Numbered from the stretch's first letter, positions 25,149 through 34,073 are shown. The stretch: DNA of 64,000 nt from Eubacteriaceae bacterium Marseille-Q4139 (GCA_018223415.1 JAGTTQ010000001.1:1006365-1070364), one strand, 5' to 3'. Notes: a model not told the origin generated them from the sequence alone. Numbers and translations: made by a program.

Positions 25149-26168
25149 ATGGAAAAAAGACGCTCAATTACTGCAAAAGATATCGCTGAGGCCTGCCATG
25201 TTTCCCAGGCAACCATCTCCTACGTCATCAACAACACGCCGGGAAAGCGGATCAGCGAAGCCAAGCGCCAGGAAATTCTGGAAACAGCCAGGCGCATGAA
25301 ATATTTCCCCAACGCCTCTGCCCGCAGCATCCGCCAGCAGCACTGTACCGCCATCGGCCTCATGCCTGGAAACAACTACGGCAATGCCGGCTTTGGAACG
25401 GCGTTAAAGGGAATCAAAAAATATTTCGATGAAAAAGGATTCACACTGACACTGTTAAGCGACAACCGCGATCCGGAAAATGCGGAAATTCTCCGCTACT
25501 ATTATTCCAACATCATCTGCGGCGTCATTTTCATTGCCTTTGACAACCAGGCCATCGACACGGCGGTTCTCGAGGAAAACAATATTCCCTACGTTGTCAT
25601 CAGTGAGAACGGGGTTGTCTGCCCAGGCATGGCGCAGAAAAAGGCCTTCGAGCACGTCATCTATGACTGCATCCGCTTCTGCCATGACCATGAGCTGAGA
25701 AAAATCCGCTACTTCACCCGCACCATCAACGGCAGGGCGCCCCACAATAAATATGACCTGATCGTCAAGGCCATTGACGAGCTGTATCCTGACTGCGATT
25801 TCGAGCGCATTGTCTGCGATACAACAACCGACGGCCCCGATTCGGAAATCACAGAGCCCATGAACCGCTACCTGGAGGCACATACCTTTGACATCGCCCT
25901 GACACCCAACCAGCGTTTCGGTCTCCTGATGCAGAAATGCCTGCTCCAAAAGGATTTCCGGATTCCGCAGACCATCAAGCATATCTGCCTGGCCTCATCG
26001 CCGTTCCTGCTCAACGTATATCCGCAGATTTCATGCCTGCACATCCCGCTCTTTGACATGGGCTACTACGCGGCGGAGCTGATGATCTCTCTTGTAAGGG
26101 AGTTTCCGGTGGAGGAAAAAGACTTCGAGTGCCTTCTGCTCCATGGCGACACCACAAGGTTTGAATAA
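25149..26168 (+). CDS. LacI-family transcriptional regulator
   Basis: This 339-residue regulator has an N-terminal LacI helix-turn-helix (ITAKDIAEACHVSQATISYVINN) and hinge (KRQEILETARRMKYFPNASARSI), followed by a periplasmic-binding-protein-like effector domain (AIGLMPGNNYGNAGFGTALKGI). The start is the ATG at 25149. It is divergent from the opp-pepA operon, its likely target. The effector is unknown; LacI proteins normally bind sugars or nucleosides, so control of a peptide transporter would be somewhat unusual. Confidence 0.85.
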   Translation: MEKRRSITAKDIAEACHVSQATISYVINNTPGKRISEAKRQEILETARRMKYFPNASARSIRQQHCTAIGLMPGNNYGNAGFGTALKGIKKYFDEKGFTLTLLSDNRDPENAEILRYYYSNIICGVIFIAFDNQAIDTAVLEENNIPYVVISENGVVCPGMAQKKAFEHVIYDCIRFCHDHELRKIRYFTRTINGRAPHNKYDLIVKAIDELYPDCDFERIVCDTTTDGPDSEITEPMNRYLEAHTFDIALTPNQRFGLLMQKCLLQKDFRIPQTIKHICLASSPFLLNVYPQISCLHIPLFDMGYYAAELMISLVREFPVEEKDFECLLLHGDTTRFE

Positions 26169-26184
26169 GGAACACCTGCATAAC

Positions 26185-26213
26185 GCCCCTGGCTTCGGCC
26201 GGGGGCCTTTCTT
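26185..26213 (+). terminator. Terminator after the LacI-family gene
   Basis: GCCCCTGGC, loop TTCG, GCCGGGGGC, then CTTTCTT. A stable tetraloop hairpin 17 bases after the stop codon. Confidence 0.75.
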
Positions 26214-26255
26214 CTGTGCGGCCGGCTCTCGGAAACAGTCCCCTCCCCGCCAAAA

Positions 26256-26271
26256 GTTACTCGATTAACTA
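26256..26271. promoter_or_regulatory. Second TCGA-centred palindrome, near-perfect LacI-type operator
   Basis: agttactcgattaacta contains the palindrome AGTTA-c-TCGA-t-TAACT, perfect apart from the two bases flanking TCGA. It shares 12 of 14 bases with the site at 25012-25025. It lies 88 bases after the regulator gene, beyond its terminator, and may be an auxiliary site for looping or control the surface-protein or minus-strand promoter nearby. Confidence 0.5.
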
Positions 26272-26277
26272 ACGTGT

Positions 26278-26338
26278 AAAAATGAAAACACGGAACAAAG
26301 CCGTGCTGTTTTATCTTTTTCCCATTTAACAGAACCTT
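26278..26338 (-). ncRNA. Candidate small RNA with consensus promoter
   Basis: On the minus strand TTGACA (26368-26373), 17 bases and TATGAT (26345-26350) form a near-consensus promoter with no gene in front of it. About 35 bases beyond the expected start, the hairpin CACGG-ctttgtt-CCGTG (26289-26305) is followed by TTTTCATTTTT. Together they predict a transcript of about 60 bases. A second TTGACA at 26393-26398 lies upstream. Confidence 0.35.
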
Positions 26339-26468
26339 AACGTCATCATAGAGGAAACTGCCCATTTTGTCAAGACAGAATTGGCAGAATATTGTCAAAT
26401 TGCACAACATCATTTCCGCTTCCATAGTGTACTTTTCGCGAAAAGGAAAATCCAAAAAACCGGAAATA

Positions 26469-26478
26469 CCCCCCCCCC
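26469..26478 (+). repeat. C10 homopolymer upstream of a surface-protein promoter
   Basis: Ten consecutive C residues end seven bases before the TTGACT -35 of the 26570 gene. Tracts this long slip during replication and, next to a promoter, can change its strength from cell to cell. Confidence 0.6.
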
Positions 26479-26485
26479 GCATATA

Positions 26486-26514
26486 TTGACTAACTTTTAT
26501 GACCGTATTATAAT
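26486..26514 (+). promoter_or_regulatory. Strong promoter of the cell-wall-binding protein gene
   Basis: TTGACT (26486-26491), a 17-base spacer and a perfect TATAAT (26509-26514). Transcription should start near 26521, giving a leader of about 50 bases with AAAGGAGG before the ATG. Confidence 0.75.
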
Positions 26515-26569
26515 TAACTTTGTACAAATTATCCAAATCTGTACCATCAATTTTTAAAGGAGGTTTTGT

Positions 26570-28852
26570 ATGAAAAAAGTCTTTGCAGCGGCAGCGGCGG
26601 CGGTCTTGTCCATGAATATGGTCTTCTCCGCCTTTGCCGCAACGAAACTGGAGGCGCCTGAATTCGTTCGTTGGAGTTCCGATGAAGAAGCCCGGCCGGA
26701 GTGGGCCAGCGTGGATGGTGCCGGCGGGAAGTATAACGTCGAGTTCTATCAGGACGGCCAGGAGATGTACAGCTCCAAGCACACCTGGGCGGCCAACACC
26801 CAACTCGATGTGCTTTCCAGCGGTAGCTTCCGCTCCAGGCTTGAGGAAAGCGGTACTTACAAATTCCGCGTCATGGCTTTAGGCGACGGAAAAGAAACAG
26901 AAAACAGCGATTGGTCTGATTTTTCCGAAGATTGGGCATTTTCCATGCCGGATATTAAATTCGGTACGGTTTCCAATCTGAGATGGAACGGGACAACGGC
27001 CGTCTGGGACGCCCCGGCAGATTCCCTAATTGAGGAATACGGCGATTGTTTCGACGGATACGATGTCGCTCTTTACGAAAACGGTAAAAATATTCTTATC
27101 TCCCATTCCGTCCCCAGTACAGAACATGACTGGGCAGAGGACATGAAGGATCCCGACGCGAAATACTCCTTCTCTGTCCGGGTCATGAGCCACACTCCTT
27201 CCGAAATTTTCCACAGCGAGGAAGTTTTCTCTGACGGAACCTATGACACTCCTGGCGAAAATGCCACTGTCTCCGACACCCTGGATTCCATCCTGAATTC
27301 CCAGGACGAAACGGCAGTGAACAAAGCCCCTGACACACTCGCAGAAAACATTTCCAAGGTTCAGGTTGCTATGCAGTCTGACCCGGAGATCGCCGGAAAA
27401 ATCTCTGAGTTAGAGGCCGCTTACAAGGAACAGAACAACGTCACGGTTGAAACAACTACCTCTGACGACGCAGAAATAAGCGGCGACGACATTCAGATTG
27501 TCGGTGTCGGCCTCAACGCTGCGGAAGCCAACAGCACCGTATCCTTTAACGTGTCCAAACCCAAAAAGGAAGTTGTTATCGATCATACGGCTTACCGCAA
27601 TACCATCCAGGTGGACTTCTCCCTGTCTGGTGCAGTGAAGACATTAAAGGTTCCGGTTCAGATCACGCTTCCGATCCCGGACAGCATCAACCCGGATTTC
27701 TTCCAGATTCTTCACTATCATTCTGACGGAAGCTATGAAGCCATCATGCCACCGGAACTTACGGTCGACAAGGCTAACATGACGGCCACCTTCACCGTAA
27801 CCAGCTTCAGCACCTTTGTCCTGGCAGAAAAAGGCGCTGACCTCGAACTTGTGGCAACGCCGTCCAACGCGACCGAGTTTAAGAATCTCGTAGATTCTCT
27901 CCCGGAAGCAGACGACATTCAGGATTACGAGATGGTTGCCGGTAATATGGCAAAAGTCCGCGAGGCAATCCAAAAGCATGTTGTTCGTGCAAACAATATG
28001 GATGAAGAGATGGTAGAAAAGCTGGATGCCATTGTTATGGCTCTGGCTGACGGCGACAATGAATTCTCCATCAACGTAGAGATCGACAGCGACCTGATTG
28101 AAAGTGTTATCGGCGCTTCCCTGCTGGCCTATGTCGAGGATGACAACGACATAGCAGGCATCCATCTCTACCACAGCCATCTCGCAACCAGCAGCAATGC
28201 AACAACAAAATTAAAATTCCGGTTAAATGCAGACTGGATCGAAAAGGACGGAAGAACCAAACATATAAGTATGTCGCTTGATACGCCCCTGATCTTCCGC
28301 ATCGCCGCTCCGGATTTCTATGATGAGGTTTATAAATCAACCGATAAGATCTCCGGCACCGGATTCGGGTCTGCCCCTATTGACTACAAAGACGGAATCA
28401 TCACCTTCCTTACAAGGAATCTTGGAACAGTACGTGTTGTAGGCCAGTCCTCCAGCTCCTCTTCCTCCTCTTCCAGCGGCCGCGCCCGCTCCGGAATCGT
28501 GAAAGAGAGCGACCTTCCGAAGTCCCCGGCCGGCGGTTCCTGGAAGCTTACGGACGGCAAGTATTTCTACTATTACAGTGACGGCACACCTGCCAAGAAC
28601 GTATGGCTGGAAATCAACTCTGTCTGGTACTACTTCGGAACCGATGGAATCATGGCAACGGGATGGCTCAAGGACAATGGAAACTACTTCTATCTTGATC
28701 CCGCAACCGGCGCTATGGTTACCGGCTGGAAAGAGATCGATGGTACCTGGTACTACTTCAACACCATCGGAAACGGCTTCAAGGGCATGATGCTCGCAGA
28801 CACGACCGTTGACGGCTATGCACTGGATTCCAACGGTGCGTGGATTCAGTAA
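26570..28852 (+). CDS. Secreted surface protein with C-terminal cell-wall-binding repeats
   Basis: This 760-residue exported protein has a signal peptide MKKVFAAAAAAVLSMNMVFSAFA. Two fibronectin-like modules follow (residues about 25-220: RPEWASVDGAGGKYNVEFYQ and TAVWDAPADSLIEEYGDCFD). The central region is unassigned, then comes a serine linker (nine Ser in a row) near residue 630. The C-terminus has choline/cell-wall-binding repeats: GKYFYYYSDGTPAKNVW, VWYYFGTDGIMATGWLKD and TWYYFNTIGNGFKGMM. Such repeats hold proteins non-covalently on teichoic acid or other wall polymers. The gene stands alone behind a strong promoter with a C10 tract, so abundance and possible phase variation are inferred. 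Confidence 0.8.
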   Translation: MKKVFAAAAAAVLSMNMVFSAFAATKLEAPEFVRWSSDEEARPEWASVDGAGGKYNVEFYQDGQEMYSSKHTWAANTQLDVLSSGSFRSRLEESGTYKFRVMALGDGKETENSDWSDFSEDWAFSMPDIKFGTVSNLRWNGTTAVWDAPADSLIEEYGDCFDGYDVALYENGKNILISHSVPSTEHDWAEDMKDPDAKYSFSVRVMSHTPSEIFHSEEVFSDGTYDTPGENATVSDTLDSILNSQDETAVNKAPDTLAENISKVQVAMQSDPEIAGKISELEAAYKEQNNVTVETTTSDDAEISGDDIQIVGVGLNAAEANSTVSFNVSKPKKEVVIDHTAYRNTIQVDFSLSGAVKTLKVPVQITLPIPDSINPDFFQILHYHSDGSYEAIMPPELTVDKANMTATFTVTSFSTFVLAEKGADLELVATPSNATEFKNLVDSLPEADDIQDYEMVAGNMAKVREAIQKHVVRANNMDEEMVEKLDAIVMALADGDNEFSINVEIDSDLIESVIGASLLAYVEDDNDIAGIHLYHSHLATSSNATTKLKFRLNADWIEKDGRTKHISMSLDTPLIFRIAAPDFYDEVYKSTDKISGTGFGSAPIDYKDGIITFLTRNLGTVRVVGQSSSSSSSSSSGRARSGIVKESDLPKSPAGGSWKLTDGKYFYYYSDGTPAKNVWLEINSVWYYFGTDGIMATGWLKDNGNYFYLDPATGAMVTGWKEIDGTWYYFNTIGNGFKGMMLADTTVDGYALDSNGAWIQ

Positions 28853-28863
28853 CGCAATTTAAA

Positions 28864-28908
28864 ACGCCCCTGCACCTTGGGTTTTTCCCGGAGTGCAGGG
28901 ACGTTTCG
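28864..28908 (+). terminator. Terminator after the surface-protein gene
   Basis: CCCTGCAC (28868-28875) pairs with GTGCAGGG (28893-28900); the flanking ACG and CGT extend the stem and TTTC follows. Confidence 0.65.
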
Positions 28909-29038
28909 CTTCTGTGATGTCTATATGTTTTCGATAACGTCGCTTTTCAATCTTTCCAATTCAGATACGTTTACAATGAAATCATTCATTGTTTGATAAG
29001 TTTGTTTTATGTTATGTTTTGCAGTTTGTTATGTTTTA
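28909..29038. other. AT-rich intergenic stretch, nothing assigned
   Basis: About 130 bases between two terminators hold no convincing gene. Loose TTATGTT-type repeats occur near 29006-29036 without a clear unit. Confidence 0.3.
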
Positions 29039-29071
29039 GGGCAATGATCCATTCGGATGATTGCCCCTTTT
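29039..29071 (+). terminator. Hairpin with T-run before the DUF3089 gene
   Basis: GGGCAATGATCC, loop ATTC, GGATGATTGCCC (11 of 12 pairs) followed by CTTTTGC. It is a second terminator in this gap; no gene is seen for it to terminate, so it may mark a lost gene or an unseen small transcript. Confidence 0.5.
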
Positions 29072-29165
29072 GCTTTACACCCCTTTACAGCCCCTCTCTC
29101 TTGACTTTCCCACCCCCATCCACTAAAATATACCCGAAACATATTTCCACGAAAGGAGAATCTTT

Positions 29166-30299
29166 ATGAAAACAAAGAGACGCGTCCCGGCGCTGCTTCT
29201 TTCCCTTCTGCTTGTCCTCTCGCTGGTTGTAGGCTGCGGCCAGAACGCAGCGCCGGCTGAGACTACCACAGCCGCCCAGGAGACGACAGCGGCCGCGACA
29301 ACCGAAGAGGCCACCAGCGCCCAGGAGACAACGGCGGAAGAAACCGAAGCCGAATCAGAAGCTGAGACCGAAGCTGCCGCCCAGGAAATCATCGAGCCGG
29401 ACTATTCCGACGAAGCCAACTGGGCTTACCTGGAGCTTGACAAGGAAGGCGACGCAGACATCTTCTTTATCTGTCCGTCTGTCTACGGCGGTTCCGATGA
29501 CGCCTGCAACATGCCTCTTTCCGACGAGGACGTAAAGTACAGCTTTTCCGGCGCCATCAACATGGAAAAGGGCATCTACGATGCAAACGCCCGCTTCTTT
29601 GCCCCCTACTACCAGCAGATCGGCTTAAACGTCTATGAAATGCCCATCGAAGACCGCGAGCCGTACCTGGAAATCGCCTACCGCGATGTAAGGGATGCCT
29701 TCGATTACTACCTGGAAAACTACAACAATGACCGCCCGATCATCCTCGCCGGCTTCTCCCAGGGCGCTGACATGTGCATCCGCCTCATGAAGGACTGCTT
29801 CGGCGACGAGGCCCTGGCAGACCAGCTCGTTGCCTGCTACGCTATCGGCTGGAGAGTCACCGAGGACGAAGTAAACGAATTCCCGCAGCTTAAGATGGCC
29901 CAGGGCGAAGACGACACCGGCGTCATCGTCTGCTTCAACAGCGAGGCCGAGGATGTCACCGATTCCCTGATGATTCCGGAGGGCATGAAAACCTACGCCA
30001 TCAACCCCCTAAACTGGAAAACCGATTCCACACCGGCAGACAAGAGCCTCAACAAAGGCGCATGCTTCACGAAATACAGCGGAGAAATCTCCTCTGAAAT
30101 TCCGGAACTCACAGGCGCCTACATCGACGAGACCCGCGGTGCCTTAAAGGTGACGGACGTAACCCCGGAGGACTATCCGGCCGGCCTGTCCATTTTCACT
30201 GACGGAATCTATCATCTCTATGACTATCAGTTCTTCTACCGCAATCTTCAGGAGAACGTCCAGACGAGAATCGACGCCTACTTAAACGGCTCCAACTAA
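29166..30299 (+). CDS. DUF3089 alpha/beta-hydrolase-like lipoprotein
   Basis: This 377-residue lipoprotein has signal peptide MKTKRRVPALLLSLLLVLSLVVGC (lipobox VVGC), then a Thr/Glu/Ala-rich spacer of about 50 residues. The rest matches DUF3089, an alpha/beta-hydrolase-like family. The segment ADIFFICPSVYGG begins the fold and IILAGFSQGADMCIRL carries the G-x-S-x-G nucleophile elbow. Esterase or lipase activity at the cell surface is inferred from the fold, not shown. GGAG precedes the ATG. It is a single-gene unit ending in a bidirectional hairpin shared with yajC. Confidence 0.8.
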   Translation: MKTKRRVPALLLSLLLVLSLVVGCGQNAAPAETTTAAQETTAAATTEEATSAQETTAEETEAESEAETEAAAQEIIEPDYSDEANWAYLELDKEGDADIFFICPSVYGGSDDACNMPLSDEDVKYSFSGAINMEKGIYDANARFFAPYYQQIGLNVYEMPIEDREPYLEIAYRDVRDAFDYYLENYNNDRPIILAGFSQGADMCIRLMKDCFGDEALADQLVACYAIGWRVTEDEVNEFPQLKMAQGEDDTGVIVCFNSEAEDVTDSLMIPEGMKTYAINPLNWKTDSTPADKSLNKGACFTKYSGEISSEIPELTGAYIDETRGALKVTDVTPEDYPAGLSIFTDGIYHLYDYQFFYRNLQENVQTRIDAYLNGSN

Positions 30300-30311
30300 A
30301 TTACATGAAAA

Positions 30312-30356
30312 AGCCCCGCACGGATCATGGAATTTCCATAACCCGGCGGGGTATTT
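30312..30356. terminator. Shared terminator between the DUF3089 gene and yajC
   Basis: CCCCGC (30314-30319) pairs with GCGGGG (30346-30351); AAAA lies on one side and TATTTT on the other, fitting two convergent transcripts. Confidence 0.6.
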
Positions 30357-30362
30357 TCATGG

Positions 30363-30638
30363 CTACGCTTCCGGCTTTTCAACCTGGATAATCGCCTGTT
30401 TCTGCATCGGAATCCGGCAGTTCTTGTTGCTTCCAAACTCTACAATCACGGTATCATCTGTCATATCAATAATCACACCGTAAAAGCCGCTGGAAGTCAA
30501 AACGCTGTCGCCTACGGCGATGCTTGCCATCAATTCCTGCATTTTTTTCTTTTCCTTCTGCTGCGGTCTGATTGCGATGAAATACATGAACGCAACAATT
30601 AAAAGAATATAACCAATCCAGAATGCGGGGCTGTTCAT
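30363..30638 (-). CDS. yajC: Preprotein translocase subunit YajC
   Basis: This 91-residue protein is a YajC homologue, an accessory of the Sec translocon that associates with SecDF. One N-terminal membrane helix (FWIGYILLIVAFMYFIAIRPQQKEKKKMQEL) is followed by a small soluble domain with GDSVLTSSGFYGVIIDMTDD. It is the last gene of the scfA-scfB-secDF-tgt-yajC unit, 26 bases after tgt. Sitting with secDF on one transcript is a common arrangement. Confidence 0.93.
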   Translation of the reverse strand: MNSPAFWIGYILLIVAFMYFIAIRPQQKEKKKMQELMASIAVGDSVLTSSGFYGVIIDMTDDTVIVEFGSNKNCRIPMQKQAIIQVEKPEA

Positions 30639-30664
30639 AGTTACACCTCTCTTTCTTTTTGCTG

Positions 30665-31804
30665 TTATTCTTTATGTTGTCCCAACACGCCGGCAAGCTT
30701 TTCCTTCTTGTACTCGGCGTATCGGTGGTTCTCAATGGCGTCCCGGATTTCTGTCATCATCGTATTGTAGAAGTAAAGGTTGTGCAGCACGCAGAGCCGC
30801 ATGCCTAACATTTCCTTTGCCTTTAACAGATGACGGATATAAGCGCGGCTGTAAGAACGGCAGGCCGGGCACCCGCAGCCCTCTTCGATAGGCCTCATAT
30901 CCTTTTCATACTTTGCATTGAACAGGTTGAGCTTCCCATGGTTCGTGTACACATGACCGTGGCGCCCGTTTCTCGTCGGGTAAACACAGTCGAAAAAGTC
31001 CACGCCGCGGTCGACAGCCTCTAAAATATTGGCCGGCGTGCCGACACCCATTAAATACGTCGGCTTGTTTTCCGGAAGGTGGGGCACCGTCACATCAAGG
31101 ATCCGGTACATCTCCTCGTGGCTCTCCCCGACAGCCAGACCGCCAACGGCGTATCCGTCCATGTCCATGGCTGAAATCGTGTCAGCATGGGCAATGCGGA
31201 TGTCCTCAAAGGTACCGCCCTGGTTGATGCCGAATAAAAGCTGTTCCCTGTTCACCGTGTCCGGCAGGGCATTGAGCCTTGCCATCTCCGCCTTGCAGCG
31301 TGCCAGCCAGCGGGTCGTCCTGTTCACGGAATTTTCCATGTACTCCCTCGTACATGGATGCGGCGCACATTCATCAAAGGCCATGGCAATGGTGGAACCC
31401 AGGTTGGACTGGATCTGCATGCTCTCCTCCGGCCCCATGAAAATCTTCCGGCCGTCGATATGGGAGTTGAAATACACGCCCTCTTCCTTGATTTTTCTTA
31501 AGCCAGCTAGGGAAAATACCTGGAAGCCGCCGGAATCCGTCAGGATCGGCCTGTCCCAGTTCATGAATTTATGAAGGCCGCCCAGCTCCTTGATAGTCTT
31601 ATCTCCGGTTCTCACATGGAGATGGTAAGTGTTGGAAAGCTCCACCTGTGTCCCGATGCCCCGAAGATCATCGGTGGAGACGGCGCCCTTGATGGCCGCC
31701 GCCGTGCCCACATTCATGAAAACCGGCGTCTCAATCACACCGTGGACGGTCTGCATCCTGGCCCGCTTTGCGCGGCCGTCTTTCGCCAGAATCTGATATT
31801 CCAT
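30665..31804 (-). CDS. tgt: tRNA-guanine transglycosylase (queuine tRNA-ribosyltransferase)
   Basis: This 379-residue enzyme exchanges guanine 34 for preQ1 in GUN anticodons during queuosine synthesis. It has VFMNVGTAAAIKG, TDSGGFQVFSL (catalytic aspartate region), YAVGGLAVGES, VDFFDCVYPTRNGRHG (nucleophile region) and the zinc-binding GCGCPACRSYSRAYIRHLL. The start is the ATG at 31804 with AGGAG close upstream; the open frame to 31885 lies within secDF. Only seven bases separate it from the secDF stop. Confidence 0.95.
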   Translation of the reverse strand: MEYQILAKDGRAKRARMQTVHGVIETPVFMNVGTAAAIKGAVSTDDLRGIGTQVELSNTYHLHVRTGDKTIKELGGLHKFMNWDRPILTDSGGFQVFSLAGLRKIKEEGVYFNSHIDGRKIFMGPEESMQIQSNLGSTIAMAFDECAPHPCTREYMENSVNRTTRWLARCKAEMARLNALPDTVNREQLLFGINQGGTFEDIRIAHADTISAMDMDGYAVGGLAVGESHEEMYRILDVTVPHLPENKPTYLMGVGTPANILEAVDRGVDFFDCVYPTRNGRHGHVYTNHGKLNLFNAKYEKDMRPIEEGCGCPACRSYSRAYIRHLLKAKEMLGMRLCVLHNLYFYNTMMTEIRDAIENHRYAEYKKEKLAGVLGQHKE

Positions 31805-31811
31805 GGTTCTC

Positions 31812-34043
31812 CTATTCTTCCTTCGCCCTGCCAGACCGTTTCTCTGCCTTCTCCTCTTTCGCCTTTTCCGCCTGGCGCGCCGCATGGCGTTTGCTCATGA
31901 CATAGAACATGGCGCCTGTCAGGCATACGGAGGAGTAAGTGCCGCAGATGATGCCCGCCATGAGCGGAAGCGAAAACTCCCGGATGGAGGAAACGCCCAT
32001 CACAAACAGCACGAAGACCATGATAAAGGTCGTAAGGGACGTGTTGATACTTCTCGTAAACGTCTGCGTGATACTTTCGTTGATCACAGCGGCCAGATCC
32101 GCTCTCGGCCCCTGAGCTTTCAGGTTCTCGCGGACACGGTCGAAGATAACAATCGTCGCGTTGATGGAATATCCGACGATGGTAAGGAGGCAGGCGATAG
32201 CCGTAGAGCCCACCGACCATTTTGCCAGCGCATAGCATGCCAGCACAACCAGAACGTCATGGACAAGCGCCAATACGGCACTGGCCGCAAAACGGATATT
32301 CTTAAAGCGTACCCAGATATAAAGGAGCATGAAGATCGTTGCGATGACTGTCGCCACGATGGCGTCGTTCTTCATCTCTGCGCTGACAGCACCGGAGATG
32401 CTCTCTGCCGTGATCTTCGTCTCGTCGACTCCGAAATTCTCCACAAGGGCCGCGTCAAGAGCCTGGCGCTCTTCCACGCTTAAGGTTCTCGTCTTCACGA
32501 TTACCTCGGTGGTTCCTGCTACCTTCTGGGTCTGGACATCGGCATCCTTCGTGATCGACTCAACAACCGGAACAACTTCACTGGAAATCCGCTCCAGGGA
32601 CATGTCCTCGTTGAAGGTCACGCTGGTGGACGTACCGCCCTTAAAGTCGAGGCCGTAGTTGAAGGCGCCTCCGATGGAACCTTTGTTGAGTCCCATGCCC
32701 ACGAAGCCGGCCACGATGACAACGCCGGAAATGGCAAAGCAGATGGCCTTCTTCCCAAGGAAATTGACAGCCTTTCTGTCCTTCTTCGTCCCGTAAAGCT
32801 TTGCGCTCTGGAGTCCCAGATTGAACAGGCAGTTCATGATAAACTTCGTGATGAACAGCGCCGTAAACATGGAAAGGATGATACCGATGGCAAGGGTCGT
32901 CGCAAAGCCCTTAACCGTGCCGGAACCTCTCCAGTAAAGGACGGCTGCTGCAATCAGCGTCGTGACGTTTCCGTCAATGATGGCGGAAAGCGCCTTGGAA
33001 AAGCCGGTCTTGATGGCAGACTTCACGGTCTTTCCATGGCCGATTTCTTCCTTAATACGCGTAAAGATAATGACGTTGGCGTCCACGGCCATACCGATGG
33101 ACAGGATAATACCTGCGATGCCCGGAAGCGTAAGCGTCACCTCAAAGGCGGCAAGCAGGATGATAATCAGTGCAACATACAGGCAGAGCGCGATGGACGC
33201 TGCAAGACCCGGCACCAGATAAACGGCAATCATGAACACGCACACGATGCCGAAGCCGATGGCGCCTGCCAGAAGGCTCGTGGAGATGGCTTCCTGGCCA
33301 AGCTTCGCGCCGACCACATTGGAACGGATCTCCTCAAGCTCCAGGGAAAGGGAGCCGATGCGGATGGTGGACGCAAGCTGATCTGCCTGCTCGTAAGAGG
33401 CCATTCCTGTAATGGAGGCCTGTCCGCCTGTGATAGCCGCCTGGACAACCGGGTTGGAATATACCTGGCCGTCGTAGACGATGGCGATGCGCTTTCCGAT
33501 GTTGGCCGCCGTCACGTCAGCGAACTTCTTTCCGCCCTCGTCGGTGAACGTAAGGCCTACCTCATACTTCTGCTCGCCTGTCTGCTGATCCTTATAGATC
33601 ATCGGCGTAGCCGTCGCCACATCGGTGCCCTCCAACACCACATTCTGCTCCTCATCCAGGAACTGAAGGGAGCCGGGCTTTCCAAGCTCCTCTAAAATCG
33701 CGTTGGCATCCGATACGCCGGGGATATCAATGTTGATGCGGTCTCCGCCTTCCTGATAAACCTCTGCCTCGGTGCTGTAATTCTGTACCCTCTGCTGAAG
33801 CTTATAGCGGGTATCCGCCATGTCCTCTGCGCTCGGGTTTTCCTCTTTGGCCTGGTAAGTGATGCTGACACCGCCTGCAAGATCCAGTCCAAGCTTGATT
33901 CCGCCCTCCTGGGAGGTGACACCGTTCTCATCGGTAATGAGCTTGCTCTTTACGAGCGTATCATATCCGAAATATCCGAAGATGCCGATAACAATCAGGA
34001 GGACTAAGAGGCCTAAAAGCCCCTTTCCTTTGCTGCTCTTCAT
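31812..34043 (-). CDS. secDF: SecD-SecF fusion protein
   Basis: This 743-residue protein fuses SecD and SecF, the proton-driven partners that pull exported proteins through SecYEG. The SecD half begins MKSSKGKGLLGLLVLLIVIG and has GLDLAGGVSITY and the helix region SIGMAVDANVIIFTRIKEE. The SecF half begins near residue 445 with FNYGLDFKGGTSTSV and contains VGYSINATIVIFDRVREN. The periplasmic loops are shorter than in proteobacteria, as usual for Bacillota. The ATG follows AAGGAG. It lies 30 bases after scfB. The C-terminus is Lys/Glu/Arg-rich. Confidence 0.95.
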   Translation of the reverse strand: MKSSKGKGLLGLLVLLIVIGIFGYFGYDTLVKSKLITDENGVTSQEGGIKLGLDLAGGVSITYQAKEENPSAEDMADTRYKLQQRVQNYSTEAEVYQEGGDRINIDIPGVSDANAILEELGKPGSLQFLDEEQNVVLEGTDVATATPMIYKDQQTGEQKYEVGLTFTDEGGKKFADVTAANIGKRIAIVYDGQVYSNPVVQAAITGGQASITGMASYEQADQLASTIRIGSLSLELEEIRSNVVGAKLGQEAISTSLLAGAIGFGIVCVFMIAVYLVPGLAASIALCLYVALIIILLAAFEVTLTLPGIAGIILSIGMAVDANVIIFTRIKEEIGHGKTVKSAIKTGFSKALSAIIDGNVTTLIAAAVLYWRGSGTVKGFATTLAIGIILSMFTALFITKFIMNCLFNLGLQSAKLYGTKKDRKAVNFLGKKAICFAISGVVIVAGFVGMGLNKGSIGGAFNYGLDFKGGTSTSVTFNEDMSLERISSEVVPVVESITKDADVQTQKVAGTTEVIVKTRTLSVEERQALDAALVENFGVDETKITAESISGAVSAEMKNDAIVATVIATIFMLLYIWVRFKNIRFAASAVLALVHDVLVVLACYALAKWSVGSTAIACLLTIVGYSINATIVIFDRVRENLKAQGPRADLAAVINESITQTFTRSINTSLTTFIMVFVLFVMGVSSIREFSLPLMAGIICGTYSSVCLTGAMFYVMSKRHAARQAEKAKEEKAEKRSGRAKEE

Positions 34044-34073
34044 GACTTTTGTCTCCTTGATTTTTGTATAATA

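Noticed and set aside
33036..33695. 219-residue antisense frame over secDF
   Set aside because: It is a shadow of the GC-rich secDF reading frame, with no ribosome site and no recognisable domain.
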